A program made the translations under genes and the position numbers. The notes beneath the pieces were generated by a model. The model ran no database searches. It saw only the letters and a list, made by a program, of their open reading frames with translations, and was not told the DNA's origin. Positions 18,508 through 28,790 of a DNA stretch of 64,000 nucleotides are shown piece after piece; position 1 is the first letter of the stretch, and each line of letters opens with the position of its first letter. Source of the stretch: Streptomyces fumanus (GTDB lineage: Bacteria; Actinomycetota; Actinomycetes; Streptomycetales; Streptomycetaceae). The stretch covers positions 1-64,000 of the forward strand of contig NZ_BNBI01000011.1 of the NCBI RefSeq assembly GCF_014655295.1. Direction: 5' to 3'.

Positions 18508-20301
18508 ATGAACACGCTCAACTCCCGCGGCGCGCGGGCCGCGCTGGTCGCGCTCGCGGCAGGCTCGCTCGTGCTCACCGGATGCTCGGAGAACAAGGGC
18601 GGCAACTCCGGCAAGGACTCCAAGAAGGACCAGAAGGAGGCCGCGGTCCAGTCCAAGGCGGTGGCCTACGAGGACGCCGCCGCCTCCACCGGCCCGGCCG
18701 AGGAGGTGCCGGGCGCCAGGAGCGGCGGCACCATCCAGGTCTATCAGGAAGCCGGCCTGACCCACCTGGACCCGGGGCAGATCTACGTCTCCGACGCCGG
18801 CCAGGTGGCGAACCTGCTGTTCCGGGGGCTGACCAACTTCCAGGAGGACGGCAAGGGCAACGTCTCGGTCGTCGGCGACCTCGCCACCGACTCCGGCAAG
18901 TCCTCCGACGGCGGCAAGACCTGGACGTTCACGCTGAAGGACGGGGTGAAGGACCAGAACGGCAACCCGATCACGTCCGCCGACATACGGCACACCATCG
19001 AGCGCCAGTACGCCAAGTTCATCTTCGACGGCCCGACCTATCTGCAGACCTGGCTGAGCGGCGCCGACTACCGCAAGGCGCTGCCCGACGGCGGCTTCGG
19101 CGACAAGCACCTGCCGGCCTCGGTGCTGGACACGCCCGACGAGAAGACGATCGTCTTCCACTTCGACACCGCCCGCCCCGACCTGCCGCAGACCCTGGCC
19201 ATGCCGGGCTACACCGTGGTGCCGGAGGAGACCGACACCAAGGAGAAGTACGACAAGGCGCCCGTCTCCACCGGCCCGTACAAGATCGCGGAGTACAAGG
19301 TCGGCAAGTCCCTGAAACTCGTCAAGAACGACCAGTGGGACCCCAAGACCGACCCGGTGCGCCACCAGTACGTGGACGGGTACGACTTCGACTTCGGTGT
19401 CACCGAGTCCACCCAGACCAAGCGGCTCATCTCCGACCAGGGCGCCTCCAAGAACGCCATCCAGCTCACCGGCGCGGTGGAGTCCACCCAGATCCAGGAC
19501 GTGGTCGGCGACCCGGCGGTCAGCAAGCGCACCATCAAGGGCTACCAGCCCTACGTCATGACGCTCACCTTCAACCTGGACCGGGTCAAGAACAAGAAGG
19601 TCCGCGACGCCATCACCTACGCGGTCAACTCCAAGTCGCTGATCGCCGGCGAGGGCGGCGCGTACGGCGGTGACGTCGCCCCGAACCTGTTCGCCCCGAC
19701 CCTGCCGGGCTACGAGGCCGGCTACGACCCGTACGGCCGGCTGAAGACGCCCGCGGGCAACCTGGCGAAGGCCAAGGAGCTGCTGAAGGACGTCCCGGCC
19801 GCCGAGAAGAAGATCGTCCACGCCTACCGCAACAACGAGGCCGGCCAGAAGCACAAGGTGGCCGTCGAGGACGCGCTGACCAAGGCCGGCTTCGACGTGG
19901 TCTCCAAGGAGGTCGACGCGGCGAGCTTCTACGAGCAGGTCGGCAAGCTGGACAACCCGTACGACGTGTACATCACCGGCTGGGGCCAGGACTGGCCGTC
20001 GCCGGCCACGGTCGTCACGCCGGTCTACGACGGTGACCAGGTCGCCGACGGATCGCCGAACTACTCGCACATCGACGACCCCAAGGTCCAGGCGCTGATC
20101 AAGAAGGCACTCGTCCAGGAGCCCGAGGAGGCCGAGGCCACCTGGAAGGAAGCCCACCGCTACATCCTGGAGAAGGTCAACCCGGCCGCCCCGCTGTGGT
20201 ACACGAAGCAGTTCCAGCTCTACGGCTCGAACATCGGCGGCGCGCGGTACAGCACCGAGTCCAGCTACATCGACGTCAACCAGCTCTTCCTGAAGTCGTG
20301 A
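18508..20301 (+). CDS. Peptide-binding lipoprotein (BldKB-like)
   Basis: A 597-residue extracellular solute-binding protein, SBP family 5. Sec-type signal with lipobox LTGC (Cys26), then a Lys/Gly-rich tether. The mature fold starts at SGGTIQVYQEAGLTHLDPGQIY. The signature segment GKTWTFTLKDGVKDQNG and DYDFDFG-like strands are present. It delivers peptides to the permeases on both sides. The ATG at 18508 follows CAGGCAGG; GTG 18496 would only add four residues. A strong hairpin follows the stop. Its paralogue at 26954 (-) shares the layout PGARSGGTI/KGAVKGGTI but uses a twin-arginine signal. Confidence 0.92.
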   Translation: MNTLNSRGARAALVALAAGSLVLTGCSENKGGNSGKDSKKDQKEAAVQSKAVAYEDAAASTGPAEEVPGARSGGTIQVYQEAGLTHLDPGQIYVSDAGQVANLLFRGLTNFQEDGKGNVSVVGDLATDSGKSSDGGKTWTFTLKDGVKDQNGNPITSADIRHTIERQYAKFIFDGPTYLQTWLSGADYRKALPDGGFGDKHLPASVLDTPDEKTIVFHFDTARPDLPQTLAMPGYTVVPEETDTKEKYDKAPVSTGPYKIAEYKVGKSLKLVKNDQWDPKTDPVRHQYVDGYDFDFGVTESTQTKRLISDQGASKNAIQLTGAVESTQIQDVVGDPAVSKRTIKGYQPYVMTLTFNLDRVKNKKVRDAITYAVNSKSLIAGEGGAYGGDVAPNLFAPTLPGYEAGYDPYGRLKTPAGNLAKAKELLKDVPAAEKKIVHAYRNNEAGQKHKVAVEDALTKAGFDVVSKEVDAASFYEQVGKLDNPYDVYITGWGQDWPSPATVVTPVYDGDQVADGSPNYSHIDDPKVQALIKKALVQEPEEAEATWKEAHRYILEKVNPAAPLWYTKQFQLYGSNIGGARYSTESSYIDVNQLFLKS

Positions 20302-20320
20302 CGTCGCACGGCTGACTGGC

Positions 20321-20350
20321 GGGGGTGCGCACCAGGCGGAGCGCACCCCC
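20321..20350 (+). terminator. Hairpin between binding-protein and permease genes
   Basis: GGGGGTGCGC (20321-20330) and GCGCACCCCC (20341-20350) pair perfectly over ten bases. No U tract follows, so it may stabilise the upstream mRNA or terminate part of the transcripts, giving more binding protein than permease. Confidence 0.7.
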
Positions 20351-20401
20351 GGGGTTCCGCTACCTCCCCCGACCACCTCCGCAGAGAGCAGCCCACCCGC
20401 C

Positions 20402-21379
20402 ATGCTTCAGTTCATCATCCGGCGTACGGTCGGAGCCGCCGTCACCCTGTTCCTGATCGGCGCCGCCACCTTCTTCCTGTTCGTCGCCGCGCCGTCCGAC
20501 TACGCGTCCCTGTCCTGCGGCAAGGACTGCTCACCCCAGCGGCTGGAGGACATCCGCGAGGCGCTCGGCCTGAACCTGCCGCTCGCCCAGCAGTTCTGGG
20601 ACTTCATGTCCGGGATCGTGGTGGGCCGTGACTTCCCCGGGGAGCACTGCCCGGCGCCCTGCCTGGGCCAGTCCTTCTACTCCAGCGACCTGGTGTGGGA
20701 CACCATCAAGGACCGGTTCCCGCTGACCCTGTCGCTGACCGTGGGCGCGACGGTCGTCTTCCTGGTGCTCGGGCTCGGGGCGGGGATGCTCGCCGCCTTC
20801 CGGCGCGGCTCGCCGGTGGACAAGGTGGCCACCGGCGCCTCCATGGTGCTCAGCTCGTTCCAGATCTACTTCCTCGGCCCGATCGCCCTGATGATCTTCG
20901 TCTACGGCACGGGCATCATGGAGGACCCCAAGTACGTGCCGCTGACCGAGGACCCGGTCGGCTGGCTGGTCGGGCTCTCCATCCCGATGGTCGTGATGGC
21001 CACCATCTTCACCGCCCAGTACACCCGTATGGCGCGCTCCTCGCTGATCGAGCAGTTGGCCGAGGACCATGTGCGCACCGCCCGGGCCAAGGGCATGTCC
21101 CAGCGGTACGTCTTCTTCCGCTACGCCTGGCGCGGCTCCCTGATCCCCATCGTCACCATCCTCGGCATCGACCTCAGCAGCCTGCTCGGCGGCGCGGTCG
21201 TCACCGAGCTGACCTTCTCCCTGCAGGGCATCGGGCGGCTCGCCGTGGACGGGGCGGTGCACAAGGACCTGCCGCTGACCATGGGCGTCATGCTCGTCGG
21301 CGCCTTCGCCATCCTGATCCTCAACATCCTCACCGACATCGCGTACGCCTGGATCGACCCGCGCGTCCGGCTTTCCTAG
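20402..21379 (+). CDS. Oligopeptide ABC transporter permease, DppB type (BldKC-like)
   Basis: A 325-residue permease with an N-terminal helix (FIIRRTVGAAVTLFLIGAATFFLF), then a periplasmic loop containing two Cys pairs (SCGKDCSPQ and HCPAPC), and five more helices. The EAA loop is EDHVRTARAKGMSQRYVFFRY. It ends in the DppB signature AYAWIDPRVRLS. The Cys-rich loop also occurs in the paralogue at 25874. It ends 14 bases before the next gene. Confidence 0.9.
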   Translation: MLQFIIRRTVGAAVTLFLIGAATFFLFVAAPSDYASLSCGKDCSPQRLEDIREALGLNLPLAQQFWDFMSGIVVGRDFPGEHCPAPCLGQSFYSSDLVWDTIKDRFPLTLSLTVGATVVFLVLGLGAGMLAAFRRGSPVDKVATGASMVLSSFQIYFLGPIALMIFVYGTGIMEDPKYVPLTEDPVGWLVGLSIPMVVMATIFTAQYTRMARSSLIEQLAEDHVRTARAKGMSQRYVFFRYAWRGSLIPIVTILGIDLSSLLGGAVVTELTFSLQGIGRLAVDGAVHKDLPLTMGVMLVGAFAILILNILTDIAYAWIDPRVRLS

Positions 21380-21393
21380 GAAGAGGAACCACC

Positions 21394-22455
21394 GTGACCA
21401 CAGTGACCAAGACCGAGGGCGCGCCGGCCGGGACCGGGCCGGAGGGGTTCCTCTCGGTCCGGGACCTGAGCGTGCGGTTCGCCACGGAGGACGGCGTCGT
21501 CCGGGCGGTCGACGGTCTCTCCTTCGACGTCGAGCGCGGCCGGACCCTGGGCATCGTCGGCGAGTCCGGCTCCGGCAAGTCCGTGACCAACCTGACCATC
21601 CTGGGCCTGCACAACCCGCGCACCACCACGATCGACGGCGAGATCGTCCTGGACGGCAAGGAACTCGTCACCGCCACCGAGAAGGAGATGGAGAAGCTCC
21701 GCGGCAACAAGGTCGCCATGATCTTCCAGGACCCGCTGACCGCGCTGTCGCCGTACTACACGGTGGGCCGGCAGATCGCCGAGCCGTTCATGAAGCACAC
21801 CGGCGCCTCCAAGAAGGAGGGCTGGGCGCGGGCGGTGGAGATGCTCGGCAAGGTCGGCATCCCCAACCCGGCGCAGCGCGCCAAGGACTACCCGCACCAG
21901 TTCTCCGGCGGTATGCGCCAGCGCGCGATGATCGCCATGGCCCTGGTCTGCGACCCCGACCTGCTGATCGCCGACGAGCCGACCACCGCCCTCGACGTCA
22001 CCGTCCAGGCCCAGATCCTGGACCTGCTCAAGGACCTCCAGCAGGAGTTCGGCTCCGCGATCGTCTTCATCACCCACGACCTCGGCGTCATCGCCGACAT
22101 GGCCGACGACATCATGGTGATGTACGCGGGCAGCGCGGTGGAGCGCGGCACCGTCGACGAGGTGCTCCGCGCGCCCCGGCACCCGTACACCTGGGGCCTG
22201 CTGAACTCCATGCCCCGGCTGGACTCCGACCTCAGCGCCCCGCTGGCGCCGATCCCGGGCTCCCCGCCCTCGCTGCTCAGCCCGCCCTCGGGGTGCCGTT
22301 TCCATCCGCGGTGCGCCTTCCGGGACCGGGTGGCGGGCGACCGCTGTGTCACCGAGCGTCCGCTGCTCGGTCCGGACCGCTCCTCGGCCTGCCATCTCAC
22401 GGCCGAGCAGAAGCGGACCATTTTCGCCGAAGAGATCAAGCCCCGGCTGGGCTGA
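21394..22455 (+). CDS. Oligopeptide ABC transporter ATPase, DppD type (BldKD-like)
   Basis: A 353-residue ATPase. Walker A GESGSGKS, Q loop FQDPLTALSP, signature FSGGMRQRAMIA, Walker B LLIADEPTTALD, H loop THDLGV. The C-terminal oligopeptide/dipeptide domain contains PSGCRFHPRCAF and a further Cys, as in the Fe-S-binding ends of DppD/OppD. GTG 21394 is chosen on the junction with the permease stop and GAGG upstream. Confidence 0.93.
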   Translation: MTTVTKTEGAPAGTGPEGFLSVRDLSVRFATEDGVVRAVDGLSFDVERGRTLGIVGESGSGKSVTNLTILGLHNPRTTTIDGEIVLDGKELVTATEKEMEKLRGNKVAMIFQDPLTALSPYYTVGRQIAEPFMKHTGASKKEGWARAVEMLGKVGIPNPAQRAKDYPHQFSGGMRQRAMIAMALVCDPDLLIADEPTTALDVTVQAQILDLLKDLQQEFGSAIVFITHDLGVIADMADDIMVMYAGSAVERGTVDEVLRAPRHPYTWGLLNSMPRLDSDLSAPLAPIPGSPPSLLSPPSGCRFHPRCAFRDRVAGDRCVTERPLLGPDRSSACHLTAEQKRTIFAEEIKPRLG

Positions 22456-22465
22456 AGGAGGAGAC

Positions 22466-23587
22466 ATGAAGGAAGACCTCGTCCTCCCCGCCCCGCGCGG
22501 GACCGCGGCGGAGCGCGAGCGGGAACCCCTGCTCGAAGTGAGCGGCCTGACCAAGCACTTCCCGGTCAAGGGCGGCTTCCCGATCAAACGGACGGTCGGC
22601 CAGGTGCAGGCCGTCGACGGCATCGACCTGAGCATCGGCGTCGCCGAGAGCTTCGGGCTGGTCGGGGAGTCGGGCTGCGGCAAGTCGACCACCGGGCGGC
22701 TGATCACCCGGCTGCTGGAGCCGACCGGCGGGACGATCAGCTACCGGGGGCGGGACATCACCCACGCCCGGCGCAAGCAGCTCGCCCCGGTGCGGTCCGA
22801 GATCCAGATGATCTTCCAGGACCCGTACTCCTCGCTCAACCCCCGGCAGACCGTCGGCAAGATCATCTCCGGGCCGATGGAGATCAACGGGATCGACCCG
22901 GCCGGCGGCCGGGAGAAGCGGGTCCGGGAGCTGCTGGAGATCGTCGGTCTCAACCCCGAGCACTACAACCGCTTCCCGCACGAGTTCTCCGGCGGCCAGC
23001 GCCAGCGCATCGGGGTGGCCCGCGCCCTGGCCCTGGACCCCAAGCTGATCGTGGCCGACGAGCCGGTCTCCGCGCTCGACGTGTCGATCCAGGCCCAGGT
23101 GGTCAACCTGCTCCAGCAGGTCCAGCGGGAACTGGGCATCGCGTTCCTGTTCATCGCCCACGACCTGGCCGTGGTACGGCACTTCTCGCAGCGCGTGGCG
23201 GTGATGTACCTCGGCAAGATCATCGAGATCGGCGACCGCGACTCCATCTACACCCGCCCCCGGCACCCCTACACCCACGCCCTGCTGTCCGCGGTCCCCG
23301 AGGTGACGCTGACCGAGGGCGCCGGACGCAACCGGGAGCGCATCCGGCTGGCCGGCGACGTGCCCTCGCCGATCTCGCCGCCCTCGGGCTGCCGGTTCCG
23401 CACCCGCTGCTGGAAGGCGCAGGACAAGTGCGCCACGGAGGTGCCCCCGCTGGTCCGGATCGAGGGCAACCGCGAGGGCCATCTGACGGCCTGTCACTTC
23501 CCGGAGGACCCGACGATCACGGACCGCGGGGAGGACATCGTGCTGGACCCGGCGCTGGCGGCGCTGGAGGAGACCGACCAGGGCTGA
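22466..23587 (+). CDS. Oligopeptide ABC transporter ATPase, DppF type (BldKE-like)
   Basis: A 373-residue ATPase partner of the preceding one. Walker A GESGCGKSTTG, signature FSGGQRQRIGVA, Walker B IVADEPVSALD, H loop AHDLAV, and C-terminal PSGCRFRTRCWKAQDKC. The core is very close to the protein encoded at 23721 on the other strand; long stretches such as GLNPEHYNRFPHEFSGG are identical. GGAGGAG precedes ATG 22466 by a short gap; the intergenic distance is 10 bases. Last gene of the operon. Confidence 0.93.
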   Translation: MKEDLVLPAPRGTAAEREREPLLEVSGLTKHFPVKGGFPIKRTVGQVQAVDGIDLSIGVAESFGLVGESGCGKSTTGRLITRLLEPTGGTISYRGRDITHARRKQLAPVRSEIQMIFQDPYSSLNPRQTVGKIISGPMEINGIDPAGGREKRVRELLEIVGLNPEHYNRFPHEFSGGQRQRIGVARALALDPKLIVADEPVSALDVSIQAQVVNLLQQVQRELGIAFLFIAHDLAVVRHFSQRVAVMYLGKIIEIGDRDSIYTRPRHPYTHALLSAVPEVTLTEGAGRNRERIRLAGDVPSPISPPSGCRFRTRCWKAQDKCATEVPPLVRIEGNREGHLTACHFPEDPTITDRGEDIVLDPALAALEETDQG

Positions 23588-23598
23588 GGGCATGAAAG

Positions 23599-23630
23599 GA
23601 GGGCCCGCGCCGGGGGAGGCGCGGGCCCTC
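23599..23630. terminator. Bidirectional terminator between the convergent transporter operons
   Basis: GAGGGCCCGCGCC (23599-23611) and GGCGCGGGCCCTC (23618-23630) form a perfect 13-bp stem with a 6-base loop, 11 bases past the (+) stop and about 90 bases past the (-) stop. It can serve both operons. Confidence 0.8.
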
Positions 23631-23720
23631 GTTCCCCTGGAGCGGACATTCATGGGCTCGGGTCAATGGGCCGGTGAAGGTCCGTTCCGCAAGGGGGCGG
23701 CCGACGGAAAAGGGGTGTTG

Positions 23721-24764
<1,044 letters not shown>

Positions 24765-24790
24765 GATGGTGAAGTCCCGTCTCGTGTACG

Positions 24791-25828
24791 TCAGTTGTGC
24801 CGGGTTCCGGCGTAGTCGGCGAAGAGTTCCCGGCGCTGCGCCGGCGTGAGGTGGCAGGCCGAACCGCGTCCGTCCACCACCTCCAGCAGCGGCCGCTCGG
24901 TGGCGCACCGCCCGCCCGGCACCTGCTCCGCGAAGGCGCACCGCGGGTGGAAGCGGCACCCCGAGGGCGGGTTGAGCAGCGAGGGCGGCGACCCCGGGAT
25001 CGGCGACAGCGGCACGTCGACCGGGCCGTCCAGGCTCGGCATGGAACTCATCAGGCCCAGCGTGTACGGGTGCTGCGGGTCGCGCAGCACCTCCTCCTTG
25101 GTGCCGCGCTCCACGCACCGGCCGCCGTACATCACCAGCACGTCGTCGGCGATGTCGGCGATGACGCCGAGGTCGTGGGTGATGAAGATGATCGCCGTGC
25201 CGAACTCCTGCTGGAGGTCCTTGAGCAGGTCCATGATCTGCGCCTGCACGGTCACGTCCAGCGCGGTGGTCGGCTCGTCCGCGATCAGCAGCTCCGGGTC
25301 GCAGACCAGCGCCATGGCAATCATCGCGCGCTGGCGCATACCGCCGGAGAACTGGTGCGGGTAGTCGTCCACCCGCACGTCCGGCTGCGGGATCCCCACC
25401 CGGCGCAGCATCTCCACCGCCCGGTCCCGGGCCTCCTTCTTCGAGGCCCCGGTGTGCTTGCGGTACGTCTCCCCGATCTGCCGCCCGACGGTGTGGTACG
25501 GCGACAGCGAGGCCAGCGCGTCCTGGAAGATCATGGACATCTTGTTGCCGCGCAGGCGTTCCAGCTCCCGCTCGGAGGCGGTGAGCAGGTCCTTGCCGTC
25601 GAGCACGATCTCGCCCTCGATCGCGGTGCTGCGCCGGTCGTGCAGGCCGAGGATGGTCAGGTTGGTGACGGACTTGCCGGAACCCGACTCGCCCACGATG
25701 CCGAGCGTCCTGCCCTTGGCGAGGTCGAAGGAGAGCCCGTCGACGGCCTTGACGATGCCGTCCTCGGTGGAGAAGTGGACCCTGAGGTCCTTGACGGAGA
25801 GGAAGGGCTGCTGATCGGTGCTCGTCAC
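24791..25828 (-). CDS. Oligopeptide ABC transporter ATPase, DppD type (second operon)
   Basis: A 345-residue ATPase with Walker A GESGSGKS, Q loop FQDALASLSP, signature FSGGMRQRAMIA, Walker B LLIADEPTTALD and the C-terminal PSGCRFHPRCAF cluster region. Paralogue of the protein at 21394. The Q loop has Ala in place of the usual Pro after FQD, as does the ATPase at 33819. GTG start. 26 bases separate it from the downstream ATPase gene. Confidence 0.93.
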   Translation of the reverse strand: MTSTDQQPFLSVKDLRVHFSTEDGIVKAVDGLSFDLAKGRTLGIVGESGSGKSVTNLTILGLHDRRSTAIEGEIVLDGKDLLTASERELERLRGNKMSMIFQDALASLSPYHTVGRQIGETYRKHTGASKKEARDRAVEMLRRVGIPQPDVRVDDYPHQFSGGMRQRAMIAMALVCDPELLIADEPTTALDVTVQAQIMDLLKDLQQEFGTAIIFITHDLGVIADIADDVLVMYGGRCVERGTKEEVLRDPQHPYTLGLMSSMPSLDGPVDVPLSPIPGSPPSLLNPPSGCRFHPRCAFAEQVPGGRCATERPLLEVVDGRGSACHLTPAQRRELFADYAGTRHN

Positions 25829-25873
25829 GGGGACGCTCCAGATGATGCGGGGGGTGGGGACTGCGGGCGGAGG

Positions 25874-26854
25874 TCAGGCGAGCCGGATCCGCGGGTCGAT
25901 GAGGGCGTAGACGGCGTCGACGACGATGTTGAAGAAGACGATCGCGCCGGCCGCCAGGACGGTGACCCCCAACTGCATGGGCAGGTCGCTCTGGTCCACG
26001 GCCTGCACCGCGAGCCGCCCCACGCCCTGGAGGGAGAAGACGGACTCGGTGATGATGGCGCCGCCGATCAGGGTGCCGAGGTCGATGCCGAAGAGGGTGA
26101 CGATCGGGCCCATCGCGCCGCGCCAGGCGAACCGGAAGAAGACGTTGGCCCGGGACAGCCCCTTGGCGCGGGCGGTGCGGACGTAGTCCTCGCTGAGTTG
26201 CTCCACCATCTGGGAGCGGGTCATGCGGGTGTAGTTGGCGGTGAAGATGATGGACAGCACCAGCCAGGGCAGCAGCAGCCCGGAGACCCAGGCGGCCGGG
26301 TTCTCGGTGAGCGGGGTGTACGACGGCTGGCTGAAGATGCCGAGCTGCGAGACCAGGAAGAACATCGCGATGTAGCCGACGAAGTAGATCTGCAGCGAGG
26401 AGCCGAGCAGCGACACCGAGCTGGCGAACTTGTCCAGGAACTTGCCCTGCTTCAGCGCCGCGAGCATGCCCGCGCCGACGCCGATGACCAGGAAGAAGGC
26501 GGCGGAGCCGAAGGCCAGCGACAGGGTCAGCGGCATCCGGTTCATGATCGTGCCGAACACCGGCTCGTTGTTGGCGAACGAGTAGCCGAGGCAGGGCGCG
26601 TCGCAGTAGCCGTACCCGCCGTAGTCGCGTCCGGTGAAGATGCCCGCGAGCCAGTGCCAGTACTGCATGATGATCGACTCGTCGATGCCCAGGTTCTTCC
26701 GGATCTGCTCCAGATTCTCCGGCGTGCAGTTCTTGCCGCAGGACATCATCGCGGGGTCACGCGGAACTGCGTAGAAGAGCCAGAAGGTGACGGCGCTGAT
26801 GATCAGCAGGATGACCATCGCGCCAAAGACTCGGCGGACTAGGAAGCGGAGCAT
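25874..26854 (-). CDS. Oligopeptide ABC transporter permease, DppB type (second operon)
   Basis: A 326-residue permease. First helix FLVRRVFGAMVILLIISAVTF, then a loop with SCGKNCTPE and CDAPC, five further helices, EAA loop EDYVRTARAKGLSRANVFFRF, and the ending YALIDPRIRLA. Paralogue of the permease at 20402, including the Cys-bearing loop. A 17-bp hairpin lies in the 99-base gap upstream. Confidence 0.9.
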   Translation of the reverse strand: MLRFLVRRVFGAMVILLIISAVTFWLFYAVPRDPAMMSCGKNCTPENLEQIRKNLGIDESIIMQYWHWLAGIFTGRDYGGYGYCDAPCLGYSFANNEPVFGTIMNRMPLTLSLAFGSAAFFLVIGVGAGMLAALKQGKFLDKFASSVSLLGSSLQIYFVGYIAMFFLVSQLGIFSQPSYTPLTENPAAWVSGLLLPWLVLSIIFTANYTRMTRSQMVEQLSEDYVRTARAKGLSRANVFFRFAWRGAMGPIVTLFGIDLGTLIGGAIITESVFSLQGVGRLAVQAVDQSDLPMQLGVTVLAAGAIVFFNIVVDAVYALIDPRIRLA

Positions 26855-26908
26855 GGGGCGTGACTTTCCGGACGGGGCGCCGTCGCCGGGGTGTTGGAGG
26901 GGGGTGGG

Positions 26909-26946
26909 CCACGGGGGCGGCCGTCGCGGGACGGCCGCCCCCGTGG
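26909..26946 (-). terminator. Very stable hairpin after the binding-protein gene
   Basis: CCACGGGGGCGGCCGTC (26909-26925) and its exact complement (26930-26946) form a 17-bp stem with a GCGG loop. On the minus strand it starts eight bases past the binding-protein stop and precedes the permease gene, the same place as the hairpin at 20321. Confidence 0.8.
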
Positions 26947-26953
26947 GGGCGCG

Positions 26954-28708
26954 CTACTTCTTGGCGTAGAGCTTGCAGAGCGCGACGCAGGTGTTGCCGG
27001 CGTCGTAGACGACGTTGCCGACCTTGGAGCCGTACATCCAGTTGCGGATGGAGTGGTAGTCGGGCACGACGGCGGCCAGCTCCATGATCTGGCGGTCGAT
27101 GGCGCCCCACGCCTTGTTGGCCTTCTCCGGGTCGGTGATCGCCGAGGCGGCGTCGATCGCCTTGTTGACGCCGGTGTCGTCCAACTGGGCGTAGTTGCTG
27201 CGGCCCTTGCCGATGTTCTTGCCGCTCCAGCAGGGGTAGAAGACCGAGTAGCCGTTCGGCCAGTCCGGGCTCCAGCCGGCCGCGAACAGGTCGAAGCCGT
27301 TGTCGGTGTCGCCGATCTGGGTGTAGAAGGTCGACTTGTCGACCTGCTTGTTGACGACCGTGAAGCCGGCCTCCTCCAGGGCGTTCTTGATCGCCACGGC
27401 CTGCTTCACCGAGTTGTCCGACTGCTGGTAGGCGATGACCAGCTTCTGGCCGAGCTTGCCGGCCTCCTTCAGCAGCGCCTTGGCCTTGGCCGGGTCGCCG
27501 CCGGGCTTCTTGGTGGTGCCGTACAGGTCGAACTTCTCGTAACCCGGGGTGACCGGGCTGAGGATCGTGGTGGCGATCTCGGTGGTGGACGCGCCGCCGC
27601 GGATGGTCTGGAGCTGCTGGTGCGGCCAGGCACAGTTGATGGCCTGGCGGACCTTGACGTCCGTGATCCGGGTGGTGTTGATCGGCCAGTAGTAGGTGAC
27701 CGTGTCGACCGCCGTCAGCACGCGCTTCTTCAGCTCGGCGTCGGTCAGCACCTGGGCGACGCGCTCGGCCGCGACCTCGTTGAAGATCGGCACCGCGTAC
27801 TGGTCGTTGCCCTTGTCCGCGATGTAGCGGTCGGTCGCCGCCAGCGGCTGGAAGCCGTAGGAGAAGGCGAACTTGTCCGGGTAGGCGTTGCGGATCGGGT
27901 CGGTGGCCGGGTCCCAGTGCTCGTTGCGCACGTACGTCATCGACTTGCCCACGCTGCGGCTCTCGATGCGGTACGGGCCGCAGGAGAACGGCTGCTTGTC
28001 GTACTTCTCCTTGGTGTCGTGCTTCTCGGGCACCAGGGAGTAGCCGCGCATGGCGAGCGTGTAGTTGAAGTCGCCGCGGGCCTCGGTGAGGCGGAAGGTG
28101 ATGGTCTTGCCGTCGATCTCGATGGAGTCGAGGTGCTTGCCCTCGTAGGGGCCCTTGTACTTGTCGCCGCCCACCAGCCACTGCTGGACGTAGCGCGGGC
28201 CCTCGGTGATGAACGAGGCGAACAGGCGCTCGAAGGTGTGGCGGACGTCATCCATCGTGACGTCGGAGCCGTCCTCCCACTTCAGCCCGTCCTTCAGGGT
28301 GAAGACCCACGTCTTGCCGCCGTCCTTGGCGGTGCCCGGGTCGGTGGCCGCGTCGCCGACCAGGGTGACCCCGCCCTTGTCGTCGATCTTGTAGCCGGTC
28401 AGACCGCGCATGATCGGCACGGTGATGGCGGCCTCGGTGGAGACGTAGATCTGCGCCGGGTCCAGGTGGTCCATGTCGAACTGCTCGAGCGAGTAGATCG
28501 TCCCGCCCTTGACCGCGCCCTTGACCTCGGGGGCCGGACCGGTGGAGTCCGCCTTGGTGCCGACCGGGATCTCCATCGTCTTGGAGCCGGTCACCTTGGG
28601 GGTGTCCGACGCGGAGCCGCCGCCACCGCCGCCGCAGGCGGTCAGGACCGAGGACGAGGCCGCGACCACACCGGTGGCGATGAGGAAGTTTCTACGGGAG
28701 AAAGACAT
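26954..28708 (-). CDS. Peptide-binding lipoprotein with Tat-type signal (second operon)
   Basis: A 584-residue SBP family 5 protein. The N-terminus MSFSRRNFLIATG is a twin-arginine motif (RR at 5-6) followed by lipobox LTAC (Cys25), so it is probably folded inside and exported by Tat before lipidation. The mature part starts with a Gly run, then VKGGTIYSLEQFDMDHLDPAQIY, matching its paralogue at 18508. GKTWVFTLKDGLKWEDG and PDWPNGYSVFYP are family segments. The ATG at 28708 is used because the signal begins there and AGG lies upstream. Confidence 0.92.
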   Translation of the reverse strand: MSFSRRNFLIATGVVAASSSVLTACGGGGGGSASDTPKVTGSKTMEIPVGTKADSTGPAPEVKGAVKGGTIYSLEQFDMDHLDPAQIYVSTEAAITVPIMRGLTGYKIDDKGGVTLVGDAATDPGTAKDGGKTWVFTLKDGLKWEDGSDVTMDDVRHTFERLFASFITEGPRYVQQWLVGGDKYKGPYEGKHLDSIEIDGKTITFRLTEARGDFNYTLAMRGYSLVPEKHDTKEKYDKQPFSCGPYRIESRSVGKSMTYVRNEHWDPATDPIRNAYPDKFAFSYGFQPLAATDRYIADKGNDQYAVPIFNEVAAERVAQVLTDAELKKRVLTAVDTVTYYWPINTTRITDVKVRQAINCAWPHQQLQTIRGGASTTEIATTILSPVTPGYEKFDLYGTTKKPGGDPAKAKALLKEAGKLGQKLVIAYQQSDNSVKQAVAIKNALEEAGFTVVNKQVDKSTFYTQIGDTDNGFDLFAAGWSPDWPNGYSVFYPCWSGKNIGKGRSNYAQLDDTGVNKAIDAASAITDPEKANKAWGAIDRQIMELAAVVPDYHSIRNWMYGSKVGNVVYDAGNTCVALCKLYAKK

Positions 28709-28790
28709 AGGGCACCTGCCAGAAGAGGGCAAAGGGGAACGGGACGGCCGGCCGGACGGCGTCGAACGAGCCGGATGGAGGAGCGGAAGG

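Noticed and set aside
17009..23670. GCTCGGGTCAATGGG present at 17009 and again at 23656
   Set aside because: A single shared 15-mer in 64 kb of biased sequence is expected by chance, and the flanks do not match.
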